Assembly (NCBI GenBank): GCA_947561715.1
Contig: OX387201.1
Location: 13,840,001-13,904,000 of the forward strand
DNA: 64,000 nt
Direction of reading: 5' to 3'
Source: Ascidia mentula
Lineage: Eukaryota > Chordata > Ascidiacea > Phlebobranchia > Ascidiidae
Part shown: positions 12,829 through 23,800 of the stretch, one piece after another
How the letters are laid out: every line of letters begins with the position of its first letter
Position numbering within the stretch: position 1 is the first letter of the stretch
The notes under the pieces: model-generated
Seen by the model: only the letters and a program-made list of their open reading frames with translations
Database searches by the model: none
Told to the model about the DNA's origin: nothing
Made by a program: the position numbers and the translations under genes

Positions 12829-12874
12829 ATTCTATTTGAATAAGGTCTTAGTTGCAAAACTGCGTAATAGTTTG
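12829..12874 (+). ncRNA. Spliced-leader RNA-like sequence with exact 16-nt Ciona leader
   Basis: ATTCTATTTGAATAAG at 12829-12844 is identical to the mRNA spliced leader reported for Ciona, and is directly followed by GT, as the donor of an SL RNA gene must be. A chance match to a given 16-mer in 64 kb on both strands is of order 3 in 100,000. The Ciona SL RNA is known to be about 46 nt, which sets the end given here. I cannot confirm an Sm site inside that length; GTGCTTTGC at 12881-12889 is a weak candidate further on. It may be an orphan SL gene, a pseudogene, or a fragment placed next to the fold-back element. Confidence 0.5.
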
Positions 12875-14282
12875 TTGACTGTGCTTTGCAACAATTGAAA
12901 AGTTTACTGGATGTTGTCACTACTGGTAATTTACGGAATAAGATCGGTCGCAAAACAGTTCGGTAAGTGCGATTGAATTTGTCATAGTGTGAATTTGTCC
13001 ATATATTGAATATACAATTGTGTTTCTTTGACTAGAAACCGCTCATGTTCCGCCGTTTTGACGTACGCCCGTCTTTCCTTTCATATTGAATACCAGTGTG
13101 TTTTGTGTTCTGCGTAGCGGGTTTTGAGACATTTTGTGCTGAACTGATGCGCAACGTGTAGCGCCGGCAATCTAGAAACTGCACGTTGCATCTCTAAACA
13201 AAAAACGACATTATCACGAAAGTTGTTGATAATATCGGAAAACTCTTTGTTAGCTATAAGCTATCAAGTGACTTTGATAATATAAACTCTGATATGCAAT
13301 ATGGGCGATTGAAATGCTTTGAAATCTATTTGTAGATATCGCTACCAACTTAAATAAACTGGTTTGGTAAAATTTTTTGTTGAACTCCAGTCAGCCTTTG
13401 GTGTTTGTAGAACTGAGGTATCCATCTTCATTTTCATAAAGGTACATATATAGGCCTATATCCATACACAAGCATAGAGTATATTAGTGTTGTTTTAAGA
13501 ATCCCAGGAATCAAGACTACGAACAGAAAGCAAGCACGACACCAAAGCCAGCCAGGAGACGAAGCATCGATAAAATCACGATAAAACGTTTTCTTTGATT
13601 AGAATTGTTGCACCAAATTTTTTATAACTTATATTGAACTATATCCACTGCTTCTTGGTACAGTCACTTAACATATCTTGTTTAAAATTCGGATTACTGT
13701 CTAATGCGGTCATCAAAAAGAATGACTTTAAAATTATCAACAAATTTGAAATGTAGCTACAAACCTACACTGGGGTTTGTCCTTCACAATTCCGAGATTT
13801 CTCGCATCAAACTAAAAGGTTAAAAAGTGCCTAAATGTCATGATATGATAAATTTGCCCCTGAAAATTGCAAATAATGCGTAGTTTATCGAGTTCAGTGT
13901 CGATAAGATAAAGTAAACGTAACTTGGTGTACGCATTGTACTGAAAAAAATGTTGTAAAGTCATGCATATATTGACATAACTTGTTAACTGGTAAGTTGC
14001 TTTCAACAATGGACAACCCGTAGTCTGCAGACTAATTGTAAACAAGATTCGTGGTATAACGAGGGCAAATTAAAACAAACTTCCCTTTCACAACGGGAAG
14101 TAGCTAACAGTCCACACAACAGAGCAATTTTTAGGTTTAAACAACAACAGTTTCAAAGGACTAGCTGAGTTACGGGGTAGAAACTTTGTTATGATAAGTT
14201 TCGCGTTTCATGTAATTTCCATAACGTTGAGTAGGCAGTGACGTTTTTGGTATATTTTTATTACACTATAAATAACCTCAAC
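12875..14282. other. Intergenic region before EGF gene copy B
   Basis: No coding exon or RNA gene recognised. Minus-strand frames at 13812-14045 and 14208-14543 lack motifs, and the second overlaps exon 1 and promoter sequence of copy B. Confidence 0.4.
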
Positions 14283-17200
14283 ATGAAGTATTGTGTCGAG
14301 TGTTCTGTTCTGATCAGCCTTCTTAGCTTGTTTGTTGGTGGCAGATATGAAGTAAACGCAAAAGGTAATATGTTGCTGAATGTAGCAATTTAAAGTTGGG
14401 TAATTGCACATACTCGTGCTTTTTTGTTCTAATTTTTGTTGTTTCGTATTATGATAGTGCAACGTGTGTTTGCGAAGGTCAAAAGAACACAACTGCAAGC
14501 GTAATTTACACACAGACAGAGAGTCTTGGATGTGCCGGCACAACTAACAGTAAGTTCTGTTGCTATTTGACAGTCATTAATAATAACAGTGTCCGTGGAT
14601 ATTGATTTTGCCATTGAACCGACTCCTGAACAGTAATGACGCTGATTACATACTGTTGGTTTATTGTTAGACAAACGAAGTGTAGCAGCTTCGGTTTGAA
14701 AGCGACTGGCTGAAGCACGTAAATAGAGTGGACTTTATAGTTCGTGGTGAGCGTTGTTAGGTATAGGCAGTCTGCAAAGACATGGTGGTATTTATATAAG
14801 CGTTGAATCATTTCAAATTCCAATCCCAATAAAGTTATGGGTCATTACCAGAAATGTTAGGCCATTTACAGATAATGAAGTACTTTATTGCCTAAATATA
14901 TCTTGTATAATATATGTCAATGTTGTATATGCATTGCGGGCCATCAGCTTTGTACACAGAATCACAGGTTGAAATTTGCAGATTCGAAACCAATTGGTCT
15001 GGGTTGCAAACTTGTATACAAATTTGTGTATAAGCTGCAGACAGATGGCCACTGTTTCGACCTAAAAGGTCTCATCAGTGCAGCTGGTGTGACTATAAGA
15101 CGAACTTTGCAGACCAAACGGCCAAGCAAAGACTTCCACTTTGTGGTGACTATACAGTCACCGTCATGCGTTGGGCACCAAACTAGGTGCAACCTTACGG
15201 AGCAAACAAGGTGGAAACACTACGGCCAAGCAAGCTTAACCAATAGTGCCGTCAGGCCCCGTGTCACAATAATCATATGATAAGCAATGTGGAGCCAATA
15301 ATATGAATTTGTGTATAAGCTGCAGACAGATGGCCACTGTTTCGACCTAAAAGGTCTCATCAGTGCAGCTGGTGTGACTATAAGACGAACTTTGCAGACC
15401 AAACGGCCAACGGATGACGGTGACTGTGTAGTCACCACAAAGTGGAAGTCTTTGCTTGGCCGTTTGGTCTGCAAAGTTCGTCTTATAGTCACACCAGCTG
15501 CACTGATGAGACCTTTTAGGTCGAAACAGTGGCCATCTGTCTGCAGCTTATACACAAATTCATATTATTGGCTCCACATTGCTTATCATATGATTATTGT
15601 GACACGGGGCCTGACGGCACTATTGGTTAAGCTTGCTTGGCCGTAGTGTTTCCACCTTGTTTGCTCCGTAAGGTTGCACCTAGTTTGGTGCCCAACGGAT
15701 GACGGTGACTGTATAGTCACCACAAAGTGGAAGTCTTTGCTTGGCCGTTTGGTCTGCAAAGTTCGTCTTATAGTCACACCAGCTGCACTGATGAGACCTT
15801 TTAGGTCGAAACAGTGGCCATCTGTCTGCAGCTTATACACAAATTCATATTATTGGCTCCACATTGCTTATCATATGATTATTGTGACACGGGGCCTGAC
15901 GGCACTATTGGTTAAGCTTGCTTGGCCGTAGTGTTTCCACCTTGTTTGCTCCGTAAGGTTGCACCTAGTTTGGTGCCCAACGGATGACGGTGACTGTATA
16001 GTCACCACAAAGTGGAAGTCTTTGCTTGGCCGTTTGGTCTGCAAAGTTCGTCTTATAGTCACACCAGCTGCACTGATGAGACCTTTTAGGTCGAAACAGT
16101 GGCCATCTGTCTGCAGCTTATACACAAATTCATATTATTGGCTCCACATTGCTTATTGTATACAAATGTTTGTTCATAAATAATTCTGATGCGATTTCAA
16201 TCTCTTTTTTTTCTTTCAAACCATGTTAATTTTAGATAAGAAATAATTGCAGTTAAAGTTCTGGCTATAAGTGACCTAAATTTCGAATGCATTTTTCCTA
16301 AAAATCAGTTCTTTTCTTCTGAAGCAGGCCAGCTGGAAAGATTTCGGTTTACGAAGCGAAAAAGGTCACCAACAGTTTGAAAATTCAAATTCAATACAAG
16401 CGTTTTGTGACCTTAATGTTAAAATGGTGCAATGATACATGTTCTTTTAACACTGGTTCACATACACATAAATACATTGTCATCATCCAAAAATTCTCAT
16501 GTCGTTTGTTGTTTCAGCTATCGACGATTGTGTTAAGAACAACTGCTTGAACAATGGCAGTTGTCACGATATTTACAATGGATTTTACTGCACTTGTCCC
16601 CCTGGTTTCAGCGGATTCTTGTGCCAAACAGGCAAGTTGCTTAACTTATTTTGAAAATAATTGTTCTCCCTTCTAAATAAAAACGTCGTTTTATTTTCTT
16701 TTACTATGTTTACAATATTTAACGTTGCACGTTTAGATGAAAAAATCATATTGTGTTGTCAGCTGTTCCTGCTACACCAATACGAACTTGCGCCCAGGTG
16801 ACACCACAAGTTAACGGAACATATCTTATTTCGCCAAATCCAACCATTGTCCCCCCTTTCAGCGTAAACTGCATCTTTGAAAATAACACTGCAAGTAAGT
16901 AAAAGCAAACTTCGTATTGTTTGTTTACTTTTTTCCAAACCAAACTGCACACGCAAACATCTAACACAGACGGGAAGTTCATGTAATGTTTCAAGGCCTG
17001 CGCTACTCACCTTTGGTAAGATCTATCGGGCTGACATCTAGAGCAAGAGTGGTTGGGTCAGTTTTCTATGACACGACACCACAATAGAAAAACTACGACC
17101 AGATTAATAATAATTTAAAATGCAATGTCCGAGTAGTTGGATATCAGCAATAGGCCGTGGAACGACGAAATAACGAATAGAAACGAAATAGAAAAGTTTG

Positions 17201-18561
17201 CACAGCTTTACATAATTTCTTATTCATAAACAGCGGTAACAGAAAATGGGGCCTGAGCGTCTTAAACCAAAATGTCAGGTGTTACGCGAGCGTCAAATAC
17301 TTGGAAATATAATGAAAGTAGAGAAATTTTGTTAGTTGAAGTCCGAAGTAGGGAAGCAACAATTATATCGAACGAAAATAAAACATTTCCGACGTCTCGT
17401 CGCTGGCATTTTGTACAGACATCCATAGTTGGGAATTTGACGAAAAAAATACATTAATTGCAATGCGTTATTTATCGTCAAGCACATAGTTATATCTGCA
17501 TTTAGTATCGTCAGCAATGTTAAAAACAATTGTTCTCATTCTTTCTATAAAATCAATTTTGTATTTTCAACTGTAAAAAGCTTACAGTCAGAATAACTTT
17601 TTGATCAATCCGTTTTTGATAAACATCCAGAAACGATCGTCCATCACAACACTGAGGTAACGACAAAGGTCAACTGTAACAATCCAGTGTGTGACAAACA
17701 AAATTTAAGCTACACCCTGACAAGCACCCAAATACAAGCTATTATTAGTTCTTCCACACAATGCAGACAACATTTGAAGGTAAATTATGGCAAAGTAGTG
17801 CTGTTTGAGTTACTGCCTAAATATATTCAATAAATTCACAAGCTCTTCTGGCAAAATTAATTTGTCCTAAATATATATTGTATAAAATATTTCAATGTTG
17901 TATGCATTATGGCAACCCGCTTTGTATAAATCTTCGTAGTTGAAACCAATTTGTCTGTGTCGCAATAGATGGAATACACAAATTCAGCTGCAACATCATA
18001 TAAACCCTAAAAACTACAATAAAAAAACTGGCTAACAAAGGTTAATAAAAAATCAATCTACCATTTCATTAAAAGTGAACTCTCATTTTTAGTACCAATG
18101 CACCGGTTCTGTTTTGCACCAATCCGGAAAAGTGTGGGGTTCTTATGCAGGTAGAGACGGAATATTAAAAAATCATTGGGTTGGAACAAACACACCTTAC
18201 TCATGTGTGTGTGGGGACAAAGGTAGGTCGATGCTAAATGTTGCGGTGAACAATCAGAACATGCTTTAAAATTATGCTTGCCTATGCACCTGTTCACTAT
18301 AAACAACTAATACGTGGTTGGAAATATTACATATTGTCATCCATACTTGGAACTACCGGATGATTTTGATATTTCAAAGGTACATGCATCAATAAATCGT
18401 TTAAGTGCAACTGTGATCAAAACGACGCTACTATTACCACCTTCGACGATGGGTACGTGACCTTGAAAAGCGATTTGCCAGTGAGTAAAGTTGCATTTGG
18501 TGATGCAACTGATCCGGGAGAATCCGCTTATTACACGATCGGACCATTGGAATGCTGGTAG
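14283..18561 (+). CDS. Secreted EGF plus Caspr-type fibrinogen-like protein, copy B
   Basis: Tandem paralog of the gene at 8687-11642. Exons 14283-14364, 14478-14549, 16518-16631, 16763-16894, 17631-17779, 18093-18222 and 18380-18561 join in frame to 286 residues. Five of the seven exons have exactly the same length as in copy A. Signal peptide [23 protein letters not shown] module IDDCVKNNC to FLCQTG; fibrinogen-like module ending YTIGPLECW, one residue shorter than copy A. Exon 4 lacks two codons present in copy A. Intron 3 again has a GC donor. Intron 2 is enlarged to nearly 2 kb by the hammerhead-repeat array at 15024-16155. Both copies look intact, so the pair may be functional and diverging. 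Extracellular role inferred; ligand unknown. Confidence 0.88.
15033..15085 (-). ncRNA. Type I hammerhead ribozyme, array copy 1
   Basis: Read on the minus strand: stem I AGCTGCA, box CTGATGA, stem II GACC-TTTTA-GGTC, box GAAA, stem III CAG-(7-nt loop)-CTG closed by the A-U pair, cleavage base C, then TGCAGCT, which pairs fully with the first strand of stem I. All conserved core bases of the hammerhead are present. Self-cleavage is predicted after the C at 15040. Confidence 0.9.
15318..15370 (-). ncRNA. Type I hammerhead ribozyme, array copy 2
   Basis: Identical 53-nt motif to the one at 15033-15085, exactly 285 bp further on and in the same orientation. A transcript through both on the minus strand would be cut at both sites to release a 285-nt monomer. 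Confidence 0.9.
15496..15548 (+). ncRNA. Type I hammerhead ribozyme, array copy 3
   Basis: Same motif on the plus strand: AGCTGCA 15496-15502, CTGATGA 15503-15509, stem II 15510-15522, GAAA 15523-15526, stem III and loop 15527-15539, U-C ahead of the cut at 15541/15542, and TGCAGCT 15542-15548. It is the first plus-strand copy after the head-to-head switch. Confidence 0.9.
15781..15833 (+). ncRNA. Type I hammerhead ribozyme, array copy 4
   Basis: Identical to the copy at 15496-15548, offset by exactly 285 bp in the same orientation. All core boxes and all three stems are intact. Confidence 0.9.
16066..16118 (+). ncRNA. Type I hammerhead ribozyme, array copy 5
   Basis: Third plus-strand copy, again offset by exactly 285 bp. 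Together copies 3-5 delimit two complete monomers (15542-15826 and 15827-16111). Confidence 0.9.
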
Positions 18562-18599
18562 TAACCCCAAATCACATAAACACAATGTACTGCTTTGAA

Positions 18600-19530
18600 T
18601 GCTCTTTTACATTTAATTTTAAATTCATGATCACTTTACCGAAGCGATGATGCAACAAAAACATCAAATCACTTATTTGCATTTATATTTGCGCTTGTAT
18701 TATGTTATTCAAGTAAATGTGATCATGTAGACTAAATTTCGAAACATTATTGTCTTGAGTGCAGTAATTAGAATCGTTAGCTAGGAACACTAATTGAGTC
18801 TGTCGAAAATGCTTGCAAATTTTACCTGCAGTAAACAACATCACAAAATTGTGATCTAATTTTATTGATAAACGCCATTTTCACCAAACCCTGGATTATA
18901 ATGAAATGTTTCGTGTAATTAATATAATATTTGGAGAATCGGTCATAGGTAAAACGGAAACCCATAGTGGTGGTTGAATGTGAAACTACTAAGATGCAGA
19001 TGTTGCTGGATGCCAAGAAATTTATAGCTGGATCCCGTGAGGATGGGCGGCTGAGTAACACTGCTCTATGTAATGCTTTTTTTATACGAGAGCGCATCAT
19101 AAATGATTTGATTAATACGTCACAATCAACCTCTAAAGTATTTTTCGCAATATAAGTTTGCAACTAGAAATGTTGGAATCATCAAATTAAAGTCAACACA
19201 AAGGTGAGGTTAAAGTCATAACATTACACCCAAAATGAGTCATGTCGTTGCTGCTATACCCTTTGGTCTTTCTTTCATCAGGGACAAATAAGCCTTTGGT
19301 TTGTGACGTCACAGTGACATACATTTTTATGATGAAAACCCTGTCCGGACGTAACGTAATTTGTAGAGTCTCCTATGTTTGAAACTATTCGATATCAGCA
19401 ATATAAGACGCCTTCTCCTATGTAAACAATGCATTTCTTCGACGCGAGCGCCTTGTGTGATGTCAATTATGCTACAGCGAAAAAGGTTTACGATTTTTGA
19501 TCGCTGCTACTTTTCGTGCAGTTTTCTACA
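18600..19530. repeat. Dispersed repeat, related to 30060-30370
   Basis: Sequence from about 18960 to 19510 reappears in inverted orientation, diverged, around 30060-30370, sharing strings such as AAAGGTGAGGTTAAAGTCAT and AATAAGCCTTTGGTTTG. It has no recognisable coding product. Family unknown. The first 350 bases are the 3' flank of EGF gene copy B. Confidence 0.55.
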
Positions 19531-20229
19531 TTTAGTTGACGTTGAACCGGGGTAACATCGGACATGACCGGGGATATCTCGGACAGCAAGTTTTAAACAG
19601 ACGTTTTTTTGTTTATTTAACAAATATCTGAAATCAAACTTGGCGCAATATCACCATTGGGGCATTAGCGCATAAAATATCATCTAAGCTTTCAGGAATC
19701 GAGGCGTGGCCACTTATCTTTTCGACCCTTTCATACGTTCATGCTTTGGGTAACTCATGTACTTTTACGACAGCACGGATATCATAGATTTTCGTGTCAA
19801 CAAACTATTTTTTATCTTTGGGGCTTTTTTACTGCCAAAATTCGATTATTTCATACAGCCTCCTTATATTCTCTTCTATGACCTGATAATTTTTCATAAA
19901 ACTCAAAAAGTGTTTTCTTCTGGCGATTTCTTGCCATGATGTCCGAAGTATCCCCGACCACGTGACGACACAGAAATTATTAAAATATGGCCTTGTTTTT
20001 TAAAGGTTACACAAAATCACCATTGGCCTATCCAAGAATACACACATGAATATACAATCAACCAAAAATTACTGCATTTTGATTAACTGTGACAGATATA
20101 TAGCCTTACAGATACAATTTGAAAAACTTGGTTTCACTAATAAATTGACTTTTTCGATTATAATTTTTTAAGCGGACATGATTTAATTCCAAAGTTCCTG
20201 TTAACGTTTGATGGAGACATAAAGCTTTT
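19531..20229. other. Repeat-like sequence with CCGGGGATA/CTCGGACA motifs
   Basis: Variants of GGGGATATCTCGGACA occur at both ends of this stretch in opposite orientations (near 19566 and 19940), as in an old element with inverted ends. The sequence between is AT-rich with no gene seen. Related motifs recur at the outer ends of the neighbouring inverted repeat. Confidence 0.35.
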
Positions 20230-23200
20230 GTATCAGTGTCTTAACAATACCTAATTGTGACGTAAAATACCTGGTCCGAAGTATCCCCGTGTCCGAGGTA
20301 TCCCCGGTCTCCCCTACATACTTAAGTCACACAAAATACCACACCGCCAGTGTTTAGCGTTTGAATATGCAAAAATGCCAAACACTTGGATAGGAAATCT
20401 AAAACCTGATTAAGTGGTTTATCTCTATCAGAGGCACAATTCGTCTCAGCAAACTCAAATATGAGATTTGGTAACGACACTCAGAAGGCGAGTCTGAATC
20501 AGCAATATATAACACTAAAATTTCCTTTGTGAAAAATTGAATGGTTGTGTGTAACAGTAAAATAGTTAGCTAAAGCCTAAAAAACAAAAAAATTCGCCAA
20601 ATAAGTTGTGGGCCATTAATTTAATTAATTTTATTATTATTATTTTAGTTATTAAGTTATTAGTCGCCCTGGCAGACTAGCAGCAAATTTGAAAGAATCA
20701 ATTTGGACGAATGTTTATCGGATTACAGCTCATCCACTAGGAAGTGATGATTTGCGACAGGCTGGGTAGGGCGGGGAACAAAGTACTAAAAATGGACGTA
20801 ACTGCGTACCCTCAAAAATGTATGAATTTCTCACAAAAAGACTCACCACATCGAAAGTAAAATTTAGAGTTTAGATGTGAAAGCGCGGCTTGAATTTGTC
20901 AAGTCGGAAAAAACGTCCATGACCGGTCCAGTTGGTAGGGTTTTTTGTAATTTTGAAAAACCGTTGCCAAATTAATTTGCTTGATTGAGAAATCACTGAT
21001 CAGTAACATTTTAAGTTAAGCGAGATAGTTATTGAAGCAAAAGCTCGCTAAGGCAACTTTTGGTATGACGAGCTGCGTTCTGGCTAAACGAGTCTCGATA
21101 AGTTCCTCGCTGACTAACGGGGATCTCAGACCACTCGCTAAACTAATTTTTGTTGAAAACTTCATTATGGCAGCATATTTTGCAATTATTTGCTGTAAAA
21201 AATAACCAAGTATTCATGGGATGTGCTAGATGTGTTAAAATATCCATAGTCTCCCGAATAAAACTGTAAATTTTCTGACTGAACTTGTGCATTTTCAATT
21301 GCATCTGACATAACTTGCATATTTTTCCACCCGAATGAGAACGAACAATTTTGACAATATTGATCGGGAGACTATGGGTATTTTAACACTCATTGCAAGT
21401 TTCCGGCGTGTAAATGATTTTAATATCTCGCAAAGCAAGTGTGGTAAGATTGTATTTTAATTATTTTTTCAACTGTTCTCAACTGTTCAGCCTAAAACCA
21501 AAGCAACAATTTGTTTTGTGAATTCGGTCTCACAATATCGTAAACTTACCTAAATAATGCAAATGAACAAAAAAAATGTTGGGTAAATTCAAGATTCTAT
21601 GCCGCATATGCGCAAATTATGCAACTCGTATTTAGAAACAAAGCACTTAAAGGCGACGCAAAGGCCCCTTTCTCCTGAAAAGTAACGCATTCTCTCGTTT
21701 CCTTTCCGCCGTTGTACAAGGTCCTAACGAGATGTGCTCGACATACCATTTTCCGTACCGAGTTCCTCGCTCGTAAACACCTCGCTAAATTCAGTTTAAT
21801 GAACGAGCAACTTCTCGTCATGCTGCCCCTGCTTGCTGTTTTTTGAAATGCTTGATTGAGTACGATACGGCTGATTAATTGCTCGCCTCTTCTCTAGTTT
21901 TTTAAAATAGTCCTCTACATCCACCACGTGGATGTTATTGAAAACAATTCACTAGCTCCACCACATGAATGTTATTAAAATGGCCCTCTGGCTCCACCAC
22001 ATGGATGTTATTGAAAATCTCTAGCTCGACCACGTGGATGTTATTGCAAATAGTTCTCTTGCTTGCTGCACGGCACGGTTGTAAATCAAAATAGGCTTAT
22101 GGTCCATCACGTGGATCTTATTTGATACAGTTTTCTACTTCCATAACTCGAATATTTTGAAATAGGATTCTAGCTCCACCACACGGAAGTTATTCAACCC
22201 TAATGTTTCGGAAATCACTCCCAGGGTAACAAAAATAGGGTTTTGCAATATTTACTGAACTACTAAAAGGTTACATGGCACCAAAAACGCTGAAGAGCAC
22301 TGAGCTAGAGTACTATTTCAAAAACAATTGCGTGATAAAGCTGTACACCCGTTTGGTGGAGCTAGAGAAGTGTTTACAATAAAATCCATTTGGTGGAAAT
22401 AGGTGATTAATTTAAATAACACCTGTGTGTGGGAGCTAGAGAACTGTTTTAAAATCCAACAGAAATTATGCATTGATGTGTTTTGTTCTGTAGCAATATG
22501 CGAAGAGAAAAACATTGAAATAATCTATAAATGTGTTGGCGATTTATGTTTTCTACATCAGTGGATTTCCTCGCGGAATACACGTCATCTATTTTGTTTT
22601 TTTTATTATTTAATTCCGGTTGTATGAATAACACAATAAACTAAAACCTATGTAGGAACATTAATAACAGGTTTAATCATAATTCTGATAATAAAACCAT
22701 TTTTAAACATATAATGGCATGTCATGCAACATATACAAGATATACAGTATGTGTGAAATCACATGGGAATTATGAGAATTTGGGCCTTTTAAGCGAGCTT
22801 GGTTAAAATCTAAATATTTCTTTCGCACAGTGGGACTGGTTACGAACTGGCAGAGGAAGGCATGGTGGAAAGGTTTTCGTTATAAAATCCACGGTAGAGA
22901 GGATTAGATTAAATTTTACTTTCGATGTGGTGAGTCTTTATGTGAGAAATTCATACATTTTTGAGGGTACGCAGTTACGTCCATTTTTAGTACTTTGTTC
23001 CCCGCCCTACCCAGCCTGTCGCAAATCATCACTTCCTAGTGGATGAGCTGTAATCCGATAAACATTCGTCCAAATTGATTCTTTCAAATTTGCTGCTAGT
23101 CTGCCAGGGCGACTAATAACTTAATAACTAAAATAATAATAATAAAATTAATTAAATTAATGGCCCAACTTATTTGGCGAATTTTTTTGTTTTTTAGGCT

Positions 23201-23545
23201 GTAGCTAACTATTTTACTGTTACACACAACCATTCAATTTTTCACAAAGGAAATTTTAGTGTTATATATTGCTGATTCAAACTCGCCTTCTGAGTGACGT
23301 TACCAAATCTCATATTTGAGTTTGCTGAGACGAATTGTGCCTCTGGTAGAAATAAACCACTTAATCAGGTTTTAGATTTCCTATCCAAGTGTTTGGCATT
23401 TTTGCATATTCAAACGCTAAACACTGGCGGTGTGGTATTTTGTGTGACTTAAGTATGTAGGGGAGACCGGGGATACCTCGGACACGGGGATACTTCGGAC
23501 CAGGTATTTTACGTCACAATTAGGTATTGTTAAGACACTGATACA
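20230..23545. mobile_element. 3.3-kb inverted-repeat element
   Basis: Arms of about 640 bp (20230-20868 and 22912-23545) are near-perfect inverted copies of each other, including the string CCGGGGATACCTCGGACACG and a run through ATTTGGACGAATGTTTATCG. The 2-kb interior has no recognisable gene and contains a minisatellite-like stretch at 21905-22200. It may be a non-autonomous DNA element with long inverted termini, or an inverted duplication; no target duplication was identified. Confidence 0.6.
21905..22200. repeat. Imperfect tandem repeat (CTCCACCACATGGATGTTAT)
   Basis: Around six degenerate units carry CTCCACCAC(G/A)TGGATGTTATT, spaced roughly 40-60 bases. Units differ at several positions, so the array is old. 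It lies inside the interior of the 20230-23545 inverted-repeat structure. Confidence 0.7.
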
Positions 23546-23639
23546 AGTTTTATTCGGGCATTGAAGGTAAAGACTGCGTATCAGCATTTCTATTTGCATA
23601 AATATCGCCAGCAGGATATGCCTAATTTATTATGTATAT

Positions 23640-23800
23640 ATATATAAGCGGTGTTAGTCTACCGTTTTTTTTCGCTGGATGTCTTTGATATGTTTGGGTT
23701 ATCTTTGAATTGCGGTGTTAAACCCTGATGAAGTCTTGCTTTATGGCAGACGAAACGTCGGAAGAATAAATTAACTATATTGTCCTGTTTTTCAAACTGC
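23640..23800 (+). mobile_element. Penelope-like 3' terminal remnant with hammerhead-like core
   Basis: The string AAGCGGTGTTAG near 23647 and the later CTGATGA/GACGAAACGTCGG block match the 3' end of the Penelope-like copy at 38010-38240. CTGATGA is at 23725-23731; a 4-bp stem GTCT/AGAC encloses a loop; GAAAC is at 23752-23756. Penelope-like elements are known to carry short-stem hammerheads in their terminal repeats. No coding part is attached here. Confidence 0.55.

Larger units (their letters stand above)
15012..16167. mobile_element. Retrozyme-like array: inverted tandem 285-bp units with hammerhead ribozymes
   Basis: The array lies in intron 2 of EGF gene copy B. Ribozyme motifs start at 15033 and 15318 (minus strand) and at 15496, 15781 and 16066 (plus strand); spacing within each orientation is exactly 285 bp. 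The two orientations meet head to head near 15408-15425. The 12-bp string TTGTATACAAAT stands at both ends (15012-15023 and 16156-16167) and looks like a target-site duplication around 1132 bp of inserted sequence. Units are nearly identical, so the array is young or homogenised. It has no coding capacity; reading frames across it are translated repeat. Tandem monomers of a few hundred bases, each bounded by a type I hammerhead, are the defining layout of retrozymes in plants and animals. Confidence 0.82.

Noticed and set aside
14888-16183. Several identical reading frames of 74-130 codons
   Set aside because: They are translations of the tandem and inverted 285-bp repeat in different frames, and identical peptides follow from identical DNA. 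No gene is implied.
18967-19155. 62-codon frame as a transposase C-terminus
   Set aside because: Too short and without a catalytic motif; kept only as part of a dispersed repeat.
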